Positions 1-4,349 of a stretch of DNA of 5,273 nucleotides are shown piece by piece. The translations under genes were made by a program, and so were the position numbers. Each line of letters starts with the position of its first letter. Position 1 is the first letter of the stretch. This stretch comes from Candidatus Woesearchaeota archaeon UBA153 (lineage in GTDB: Archaea; Nanobdellota; Nanobdellia; Woesearchaeales; UBA525). The stretch spans positions 3,258-8,530 of the forward strand of contig DASH01000057.1 in assembly GCA_002503705.1 (NCBI GenBank), read 5' to 3'. The notes under the pieces were generated by a model. That model did no database searches. It was not told the origin of the DNA and saw only the letters and a list, made by a program, of their open reading frames with translations.

Positions 1-337
1 CGGGCGCAAGCCCGTCAAGCGCGAGCTTCCCTGGGAGGAGTTCTACGCGTTCCTCAAAGAGTTGGAAGAAAAGAGCGGCAAGAGCCTGACCGCGACGAAG
101 GAGGAGTTCCACATCCACGACGAGAACGAGCTCGGGAAGCCGTTCCGCAAGGGCGACGTCGTCGACGCGGTCGTCGTCATGCCGGGCCGGTATCCAGGAG
201 AGGTGTACGCGGCCGCCGAGGGACGAGCGATCAACGTCCAAGTGCCGGGCGCGAGCGAGCCGGTCGGCAAGCGCGTCCGCGTCACCATCGTGCGCGACAA
301 GCACAACATCTTCAAGGGCGTCGTCGGAAAACGGTAG
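1..337 (+). CDS. 3' end of a TRAM-domain protein, possibly archaeal radical SAM family (5'-truncated)
   Basis: The frame is open from the first complete codon at base 2 to TAG at 335-337, giving the last 111 residues of a gene that starts outside the window. A TTG at 62 is internal, since the same frame reads well upstream of it. The piece has two parts. Residues 1-35 are helical and charged (PWEEFYAFLKELEEKSG). Residues about 48-111 look like a small beta-barrel: FRKGDVVDAVVV, then GRAINVQVPG, then GKRVRVTIVRDKHNIF, which is the strand pattern of a TRAM domain. TRAM domains bind RNA and end several radical SAM enzymes, including tRNA methylthiotransferases. The WEEFY segment followed by KGDVV and DKHNIF reminds me of archaeal radical SAM proteins of the COG2100 type, but this is from memory and no iron-sulfur motif is in view. 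The CDS itself is certain in practice; the enzyme family is tentative. Confidence 0.82.
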   Translation, partial: GRKPVKRELPWEEFYAFLKELEEKSGKSLTATKEEFHIHDENELGKPFRKGDVVDAVVVMPGRYPGEVYAAAEGRAINVQVPGASEPVGKRVRVTIVRDKHNIFKGVVGKR

Positions 338-340
338 ACG

Positions 341-365
341 AAAATTTTCTGCTCGCGAAAGCGAG
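341..365. terminator. AAAATTTT palindrome plus GAAA-loop hairpin between convergent genes
   Basis: Four bases after the upstream stop codon lies the palindrome AAAATTTT (341-348), followed by a perfect 5-bp stem CTCGC/GCGAG (352-356 and 361-365) closed by a GAAA tetraloop. The palindrome gives a T tract on either strand. Read on the minus strand the order is hairpin then T tract, which would suit the end of the secreted-protein gene. On the plus strand the T tract comes directly after the stop, in the style of archaeal termination. A shared bidirectional terminator is an inference. Confidence 0.45.
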
Positions 366-416
366 TTCTGCACCCGTCGCGACAGCCCATGCACCGGACT
401 GCGCGTCCGCCACAAC

Positions 417-431
417 CCGAGCGATGCTCGG
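417..431. terminator. Hairpin just downstream of the secreted-protein gene
   Basis: A perfect 6-bp inverted repeat, CCGAGC (417-422) and GCTCGG (426-431), with a GAT loop, starts three bases beyond the minus-strand stop codon at 435-437. It has no T tract of its own, so it may stabilise the 3' end of the mRNA rather than terminate it. The remaining sequence between the two hairpins shows only the short palindrome GTCGCGAC (376-383). Confidence 0.35.
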
Positions 432-434
432 CGT

Positions 435-2411
435 TCAGGAGAACAAACCCTTGAAGAAGCCGCCGATCGCGCCGAACAGCTCGCTGAAGAACCCCTTCTT
501 CTCGACCGACGCAGTCTCCCCGCGCGACCCCTCACTCGTGCTCGTCGACGTCGAAGACGCGTTCGCAGCAACCGTCACATTCTCCACGACGACCGGCTTC
601 GGAATGACCGTGACGTCCGTCGAAGCGCTCGTCACGTTCCCGCTCTGGCCGTCCGTCACCAGAGTCTTGACAACGTACACGTCGCCAACGTAGTCCTCAG
701 GAATGGTGATCGTGTACTCGTACGCCTTCTTCTCCTCGAGCTTCTGCAACCCGAGCGACTGCTCACGCACGCCGGCAGCGAGGACGATGCCGGACGGAAG
801 CGCGTCCTCGACGGTGACGTCGTGATACTCCGCGTACTTGTTCTTCACCTTCACCGTGACGCTCACGTTCTTCCCCGCGTGCACCGTCGTCGGAGAGACC
901 GTCTGCGTCACCTTGTAGCCGTGCGTGACGGGCTCGACGGGAAGCGACGCCGCCGCCGCGAACGTGAAAGGCTCGCCGTACGGCGACGCGTACCGGCCGT
1001 TCAACGAAAAAGAGATCGTGGTCTTCTCGTCGACGCTCGGCGCGGTCAAGTTGTACTCGGCGAGGACGAACGTCGTGTCGAGCGGCACGGTCGGCCGAGC
1101 AAGCGACCGGCGGGAGAAACCATTATAGTTCGAGGAGACGTTCACCGCGAGCTCCTTGAACGAGAGCCTCGTCTTCGGAGCGGTGAGGAGGACTCGCAAG
1201 ACGTACGGCGCGCCCGCCTTGACGGACGACGCGCTCAACTGGAACTTCGCGGAGAGCGGAAGCGTCTTGACGGCCGCGACATCCGTGACCGCGTAGTCGA
1301 ACCGCGCGCCGCCGACGAGAATGGACGAGTTGCCGATGAACGAGAACACGCCCGTCCGTTTCGGCGAGATCGTGAACGAGCCAGTTTTCGACTCTCCCGG
1401 CTTGAGCCGCGCGCGCAGGACGAGCGCGCCGCTCTCGTTCCCGATGCCGTCGCGCTTGACGATGACCCCGTCAAAACCGGTGAACGTGACGTTCGCGACG
1501 AGCTCCGACGTCGAATCCGCGTTCTTGATCGTGTACGCGTACGCGGTCTCCTCGCCCGGCTCGAGCGTCGTCTTCGCGAGCGAGTGCGTGACGAGAAACG
1601 GGCTGGGGACGCTGACCGAGTACGTCGTCGGCGTGACGTTGCGCGCCTCCCCCTTGTACACGTACGAGAACCGCCCCTGCACGACCGCAGTCTCATACTC
1701 TTTCGGCGTGAGCGTGTACTGGACGACCTTCTGGCCGGACGGGCCGAGCGACACCTTCAACGTGAGGTTCGTCCCGTCAGCCGTCTCGACGACGGTGAAA
1801 TCCGGAGACCGGACCGTGAAGCCGCGAGGGATCGTCTCCCGGTACACGCCGCCCGTGATGGCGTCGTCGCCGGTATTCTCGAACGTCACCATCACCCTCG
1901 CCTCCTCGCCGAGCTTCAACGTCTTCGCTGAAACGACACGAGAGAGCTTCATGACCGGGACGACGTCGTAAAACTGCAAGTACGCGCCCCAGTGCGCCTT
2001 CCCGCTCGCGAACTTGAGATGCGTGACGTCGTACGGACAGCACCAAGCACCTTCCGGCTCGACGCACGTTGCATCAGTAGTCGCGCAACGTTTCGGGCAC
2101 GAATACCTGCCGTACTCGCAATCCGCGTAGTCTGAAGCGTTGAAGCAGTACCGTTCCAAGCCGTCGCGGCTGGTGGCGCAGTCGCGATACTTGAGGAGGT
2201 ACTCGTCAGCGCCCTTCTTCAAGAGGAGCTGGTACGGGTCGCTCCCCTCGCTGACCGCGTAGAGAGCGTTGTTCACGGTGATCGTGTCACCCGGATACGC
2301 CCAACCGCTATAATACGTCTTGCTCGCGGCGAGCGTCGAGGGGGAGAGGGAGAGCCCGATGAGGAGGAAGAGAACGCCCACGATGAAGACTCTACGACTG
2401 CCGAACCTCAT
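435..2411 (-). CDS. Secreted multi-domain surface protein: Cys-rich module, Ig-like/DUF11-like repeats, amphipathic C-terminus
   Basis: This 658-residue protein starts with ATG. Residues 1-29 form a signal peptide: arginines at 2, 6 and 7, a hydrophobic core at 9-20, and likely cleavage near STLAA. Residues 78-125 hold eight cysteines (78, 89, 98, 105, 109, 116, 124, 125), and the rest has none, so a disulfide-bonded module is likely. About four beta-sandwich repeats follow, near 153-268, 270-382, 383-493 and 496-603. Repeats 1 and 4 show the DUF11-like pattern of LKLGEEARVMVTFENTGD or VHAGKNVSVTVKVKN followed by a proline-glycine turn (IPRGFTV, LPSGIVL). There are twelve N-x-S/T sequons, consistent with archaeal N-glycosylation. 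A Ser/Thr-rich stalk (617-635) leads to a Phe-rich amphipathic helix (641-657). It probably sits on the cell surface; partner and ligand are unknown. A predicted lipoprotein gene lies 90 bases upstream on the same strand, but this gene has its own TATA box. Confidence 0.88.
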   Translation of the reverse strand: MRFGSRRVFIVGVLFLLIGLSLSPSTLAASKTYYSGWAYPGDTITVNNALYAVSEGSDPYQLLLKKGADEYLLKYRDCATSRDGLERYCFNASDYADCEYGRYSCPKRCATTDATCVEPEGAWCCPYDVTHLKFASGKAHWGAYLQFYDVVPVMKLSRVVSAKTLKLGEEARVMVTFENTGDDAITGGVYRETIPRGFTVRSPDFTVVETADGTNLTLKVSLGPSGQKVVQYTLTPKEYETAVVQGRFSYVYKGEARNVTPTTYSVSVPSPFLVTHSLAKTTLEPGEETAYAYTIKNADSTSELVANVTFTGFDGVIVKRDGIGNESGALVLRARLKPGESKTGSFTISPKRTGVFSFIGNSSILVGGARFDYAVTDVAAVKTLPLSAKFQLSASSVKAGAPYVLRVLLTAPKTRLSFKELAVNVSSNYNGFSRRSLARPTVPLDTTFVLAEYNLTAPSVDEKTTISFSLNGRYASPYGEPFTFAAAASLPVEPVTHGYKVTQTVSPTTVHAGKNVSVTVKVKNKYAEYHDVTVEDALPSGIVLAAGVREQSLGLQKLEEKKAYEYTITIPEDYVGDVYVVKTLVTDGQSGNVTSASTDVTVIPKPVVVENVTVAANASSTSTSTSEGSRGETASVEKKGFFSELFGAIGGFFKGLFS

Positions 2412-2433
2412 ACCGCCCTTCTCCGAGTCGAGA

Positions 2434-2446
2434 CTATATATAGTTT
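2434..2446 (-). promoter_or_regulatory. TATA box for the secreted-protein gene, predicting a leaderless mRNA
   Basis: The minus strand reads AAACTATATATAGT here, centred about 27 bases upstream of the ATG at 2411. In archaea transcription starts about 25-27 bases after the TATA centre, so the mRNA should begin at or within a few bases of the start codon. A GGAG lies 9 bases before the ATG (2421-2424) and could act as a ribosome site if the start point were further upstream. Confidence 0.6.
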
Positions 2447-2456
2447 ACGACCGGGC

Positions 2457-2477
2457 GGAGAAGAAGAGAGAAAAAAT
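2457..2477 (-). terminator. T-rich terminator of the lipoprotein gene
   Basis: On the minus strand, about 25 bases after the lipoprotein stop codon, the sequence reads ATTTTTT followed by CTCTCTTCTTCTC, a pyrimidine tract with a T6 run at 2476-2471. Archaeal RNA polymerase commonly terminates at such T-rich tracts without a stem-loop. It lies just upstream of the TATA box of the next gene, so the two envelope genes probably have separate transcripts, with some read-through possible. Confidence 0.5.
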
Positions 2478-2501
2478 GTTTTCGAGAAGACCCCTCGCCG
2501 T

Positions 2502-3296
2502 TCACTTCGGCACGACATCCGTGTCCTTGACGAGGTTGTAGGCGATATCCTGGTACTCGACGCCGCCTTGCAAAGTGCGCGCCTCGTAGTTCTCAGCCGT
2601 GAAATACGCTCTCCTAAGCGGGACGCCGTTGAACGGGTCGATGAACAGTTCGACATACAACCCGTCCTTCTCGTACCGGAGCACCTTGACGTCACGGTTC
2701 TCGAACATCTTCGACTCCTTGATGAACGCGGTCGACGGCACCTCATCCAGCCAGTCGAGCGGGTAGACGATGTCAAAGTCTGAGAACTTCGCGGTCCGCT
2801 GCTCGCCCGGCACCGGACAGTACGCAGTGTTCTTGTTCAAACAGTACGCCTGCACTGTTCTCGACGCCAAGTTCACGTACACCGTATCGTACCGCGTGTC
2901 CTTCGGAATCTTCGTCGCGTCGTGAAGATCCACGCGCACCCGGTTCAACGGCTCGTACCACGAGTACTTGTCGCCGGCGTACGTCGCCGGCCCTTTCGTC
3001 GTCAGGATGATCGGCGCGTACGTGAAGCTCAAACTCTTCACCTTGCCGACGTGCTTCTCGAGGAGGGCTTTGACCGCGGGGTCGTACGGGACCTCCGCGA
3101 CCGACGGGGCGTCATCGACGACTGGCGCGTCGTCAACGTCGTCGTCCAGACGCACGTCCTCAAGCAGGTGAGTGTCGCATTGCCTCGCGTCCGCGACGAC
3201 CGTGCCGTCAGGGCAGACGATCTTCGGGACTGAGAAGCACCCCGTCACGAGGACGAGGAGTACTGCGAGCGCAATATAGAGTGTTACGTGCTTCAT
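2502..3296 (-). CDS. Predicted surface lipoprotein with CPDG motif and LolA/RseB-like beta-rich domain
   Basis: The 264-residue product starts with ATG behind a strong Shine-Dalgarno site. Residues 3-18 are hydrophobic and end in a lipobox, LVTGC, with C20 as the candidate lipidated cysteine. A short module with C28 and C40 (VCPDGTVVADARQC) follows, of a kind I associate with secreted proteins of small archaea (from memory). Residues 46-69 are an acidic spacer containing the repeat VDDAP. Residues 70-264 look like one beta-rich domain: FTYAPIILTTKG, DTVYVNLASRTVQAYC, then VKVLRYEKDGLYVELFID followed by GVPLRRAYF. The last segment resembles the strands of LolA/RseB-type folds, in which a sheet binds lipid or hydrophobic peptide. 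That assignment is by pattern only. C152 and C160 could form a disulfide. It probably acts outside the cell, tethered to the membrane. Its substrate is unknown, and co-function with the downstream secreted protein is inferred from neighbourhood. Confidence 0.87.
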   Translation of the reverse strand: MKHVTLYIALAVLLVLVTGCFSVPKIVCPDGTVVADARQCDTHLLEDVRLDDDVDDAPVVDDAPSVAEVPYDPAVKALLEKHVGKVKSLSFTYAPIILTTKGPATYAGDKYSWYEPLNRVRVDLHDATKIPKDTRYDTVYVNLASRTVQAYCLNKNTAYCPVPGEQRTAKFSDFDIVYPLDWLDEVPSTAFIKESKMFENRDVKVLRYEKDGLYVELFIDPFNGVPLRRAYFTAENYEARTLQGGVEYQDIAYNLVKDTDVVPK

Positions 3297-3300
3297 GAAA

Positions 3301-3310
3301 CTTCACCCCC
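3301..3310 (-). promoter_or_regulatory. Strong Shine-Dalgarno site of the lipoprotein gene
   Basis: The minus strand reads GGGGGTGAAG, matching the archaeal consensus GGAGGTGA at all but one position, and the GGTGA core ends 6 bases before the ATG. This fixes the start codon at 3296 and places the hydrophobic stretch and lipobox at the right distance from the N-terminus. Confidence 0.75.
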
Positions 3311-3338
3311 ACTATCTGAGAGGGAAGAAGCAAAGGTT

Positions 3339-3347
3339 GTTTAAAAA
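3339..3347 (-). promoter_or_regulatory. Candidate TATA box of the lipoprotein gene
   Basis: The minus strand reads TTTTTAAAC. With its centre near 3343, a transcript would begin near 3317, leaving a leader of about 20 bases that contains the Shine-Dalgarno site. The TTTAAA core is self-complementary, so it could also direct transcription rightwards on the plus strand. Confidence 0.45.
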
Positions 3348-3381
3348 GGTTGCCTCTTTTCCGGTCGCGAACGACACCGTC

Positions 3382-3537
3382 ATGCCGAACGTCGTTTCTC
3401 CGACGAGAACGGAGGAGAAACGAGTTCCGGAGTACGCGAGAAAACAAGCCGTTCAAGAGGCCGCGAGACAGTACGTTTCCGACGCGGAGGCGGGGAGGTG
3501 CTCGGTGAGCTGCCGGACGAGGCGGGAGAAGCGCTAG
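3382..3537 (+). CDS. Doubtful 51-codon ORF
   Basis: An ATG at 3382 opens a 51-residue frame ending in TAG at 3535-3537. The peptide is charged and probably helical in the middle (RKQAVQEAARQYVSDAEAG), with two cysteines near the end. A bidirectional TTTAAA at 3340-3345 would place a transcript start about 12 bases upstream, and there is no ribosome site. First- and second-position GC contents are nearly equal by hand count, which does not support coding. I recognise no family, and it may be a chance frame. Confidence 0.15.
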   Translation: MPNVVSPTRTEEKRVPEYARKQAVQEAARQYVSDAEAGRCSVSCRTRREKR

Positions 3538-3613
3538 AGCTTTTTCATCTCGAACATGAACCGCTTCGCCCGCTCCAGCGAGGTCCGCGCTTCCTCCTCT
3601 TCGCGTCAATCAC
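3534..3613 (-). pseudogene. Possible frame-disrupted remnant of a gene coupled to the nucleotidyltransferase (HEPN-like?)
   Basis: A GTG at 3613-3611 overlaps the nucleotidyltransferase TGA (GTGA), the usual layout for a coupled downstream gene. Its frame gives a start V-I-D-A but then turns into arginine-rich noise. A shift of one base reaches a coding-like frame from 3602: EEEEARTSLERAKRFMFEMKKL reads as Glu-rich then alternating helix, with 19 of 22 third positions G or C and AT-rich second positions, before TAG at 3536-3534. Genes next to MNT nucleotidyltransferases often encode HEPN toxins, which begin with a helix of this flavour. The stretch is far too short for a whole HEPN domain of roughly 110-140 residues, and the conserved RxxxxH motif is not seen. 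It could also be a chance frame. Confidence 0.25.
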
Positions 3614-4194
3614 GCAATCATCTCGTAATACGCCTCGACGCCATGCACGATGATGTTGTTTTTAAGCGCTTCCGTGCCGACACTGGGCTCTTTGGCGCGG
3701 AGCATCTCCGCGAATTGCGTCTCGGAGAAGACGAGCACGTGTATGGGCAACGGCAGGACGCTCGCCGCGCGGCCGGCCTCTCGCTCGAACCGCTCTTCCT
3801 TGCCGTCCGGGACGAGGAACATCACGTCGATGTCGGAGCGTTTCGTCTGCGTTCCCTTCGCGTACGAGCCGAAGACGAGGAGCACATAGCATCGCGACGT
3901 CACCGCGTTCTGGAGGTCGTTCAGCGCCACCGCCACGTTCTTGTCGTTCAAGAGCCTCTTTCTCCGTTCGTATTCCGCTTCGAAGACGAGCGGGTGCGCG
4001 CGCCGCACGAGTGTGACTCTGCTCGACGGCCCGAACTTCTCCAGCCTGACGAGCGATGCTTTCTCCAGCCGTTTGACGATGGCGTGGACGTTCTTATAGT
4101 CCATCCGCGACGCCTTCGAGAGCGTCCTGATGTTCAGTTCTTCGTTCTTGCGCTCGATGAGCTGTTGCACGAGTACCGCATCCTTCAATCTCAT
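3610..4194 (-). CDS. Winged-helix MNT-type nucleotidyltransferase (antitoxin-like)
   Basis: This 194-residue protein has two domains. Residues 1-65 look like a winged helix-turn-helix: helix KDAVLVQQLIERKN, then IRTLSKAS, a recognition-like helix YKNVHAIVKRLEKASL and a wing VRLEKFGPSSRVTLV. Residues 84-194 form a minimal nucleotidyltransferase with the signature G109-S110, ten residues, then D121-x-D123 (GSYAKGTQTKRSDID), which binds metal and nucleotide in this superfamily. The third acidic residue usually sits on a later strand; here the candidate strand is PIHVLVFS with His, so it is absent or displaced. In MNT/HEPN pairs the MNT protein is an antitoxin that can adenylylate the HEPN RNase. 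The attached DNA-binding domain and the promoter repeats suggest it also represses itself. The start is fixed by GGTGAT six bases upstream of the ATG. No intact partner follows. MNT class is clear; the biological role is inferred. Confidence 0.88.
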   Translation of the reverse strand: MRLKDAVLVQQLIERKNEELNIRTLSKASRMDYKNVHAIVKRLEKASLVRLEKFGPSSRVTLVRRAHPLVFEAEYERRKRLLNDKNVAVALNDLQNAVTSRCYVLLVFGSYAKGTQTKRSDIDVMFLVPDGKEERFEREAGRAASVLPLPIHVLVFSETQFAEMLRAKEPSVGTEALKNNIIVHGVEAYYEMIA

Positions 4195-4199
4195 GTTAA

Positions 4200-4230
4200 T
4201 ATCACCATAAAATCATGGTGATACTACCAT
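4200..4230. promoter_or_regulatory. Operator-like array of three alternating half-sites, 11-base spacing
   Basis: A perfect 9-bp inverted repeat, TATCACCAT (4200-4208) and ATGGTGATA (4215-4223), is separated by 6 bases. A third half-site, ACCAT, follows at 4226-4230. The half-sites ACCAT (4204), ATGGT (4215) and ACCAT (4226) therefore alternate in orientation with starts exactly 11 bases apart, about one helical turn. From the predicted TATA box, the array covers the TATA 3' end, the region near -10, and the transcription start with the Shine-Dalgarno site. This is a classic place for a repressor. The likely binder is the winged helix of the nucleotidyltransferase encoded just downstream; that is inference. 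Confidence 0.65.
4201..4206 (-). promoter_or_regulatory. Shine-Dalgarno site of the nucleotidyltransferase, inside an operator arm
   Basis: The minus strand reads GGTGAT, a perfect complement to the archaeal 16S 3' end (ATCACC), six bases before the ATG at 4194. It lies wholly within the left arm of the 9-bp inverted repeat, so a protein bound there would cover it at the DNA level. Confidence 0.7.
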
Positions 4231-4349
4231 ATATTTAAGTTTTTCGAAACGAGAGACGCCTCAGGCGAGTACGTCAGCACTGAACGCTTCGCGCCTTCGA
4301 CGGCGACCAGGACTCGTTTCAAGACGGTGTTGCAGGTTGGACAGTTCAT
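4224..4349 (-). CDS. 41-residue CxxC small protein, possibly half of a zinc ribbon
   Basis: An ATG at 4349-4347 overlaps the BRO-N stop codon (ATGA), as expected for translational coupling, and the frame ends with TAG at 4226-4224. The peptide begins MNCPTCNTVLKRVLVAVEGA, with a zinc-knuckle-like C3-P-T-C6 and then a beta-strand-like stretch KRSVLTY. Third positions are mostly G or C in the first 31 codons and then turn AT-rich, where the frame runs into the next gene's promoter. Small archaeal zinc-ribbon proteins usually have a second CxxC after such a segment; here YSPE follows instead, so the metal site would be incomplete. It may be a truncated zinc ribbon, a dimerising half-site or a chance frame. 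The ATGA overlap and the CPTC start make it better than random. Confidence 0.5.
   Translation of the reverse strand: MNCPTCNTVLKRVLVAVEGAKRSVLTYSPEASLVSKNLNIW
4229..4238 (-). promoter_or_regulatory. TATA box of the nucleotidyltransferase gene
   Basis: The minus strand reads TTAAATATAT, centred near 4233. The predicted start of transcription is near 4207, giving a leader of about 13 bases that contains just the GGTGAT site. The box lies within the last codons of the 41-codon CxxC ORF, so this promoter overlaps the tail of the gene upstream. Confidence 0.55.

Larger units (their letters stand above)
3297..3609. other. 313-base region without a confident gene
   Basis: The left 50 bases hold the lipoprotein promoter and ribosome site. 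The middle has a 51-codon plus-strand ORF of doubtful status, and the right end, next to the nucleotidyltransferase stop codon, has a short minus-strand stretch with coding-like composition but no clean start. I see no tRNA, inverted repeat of note or strong terminator. A gap of this size beside compact neighbours fits a decayed gene. Confidence 0.6.

Noticed and set aside
62..337. TTG at 62 as the start of a separate 91-residue gene
   Set aside because: The same frame is open to the window edge with good coding character and no ribosome site precedes 62, so it is the tail of a longer gene.
1235..1696. A 153-codon minus-strand frame made almost wholly of Arg and Ser
   Set aside because: It is an out-of-register reading of the secreted-protein gene; such Arg/Ser runs arise from its GC-rich codons.
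822..1931. A 369-codon open frame on the plus strand opposite the secreted-protein gene
   Set aside because: It is dominated by Arg, Asp and Glu, has no domain-like pattern, and is the antisense shadow expected from strong G/C third-position bias. The minus-strand frame has a signal peptide, sequons and repeats.
3208..3609. A 133-codon minus-strand frame spanning the gap and the lipoprotein start
   Set aside because: It overlaps the start of the lipoprotein gene and its promoter, its composition is Arg- and Pro-rich noise, and its upstream part is out of register with the coding-like stretch.
3556..4221. A 221-codon plus-strand frame opposite the nucleotidyltransferase
   Set aside because: It is rich in Arg, Glu and His and lies antisense to a gene with an intact GS-x10-D-x-D signature, promoter and ribosome site.
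4200..4223. Inverted repeat read as an RNA hairpin or riboswitch hiding the ribosome site
   Set aside because: The predicted start of transcription is near 4207, so the mRNA would contain only one arm. A DNA operator fits better, unless transcription starts further upstream.
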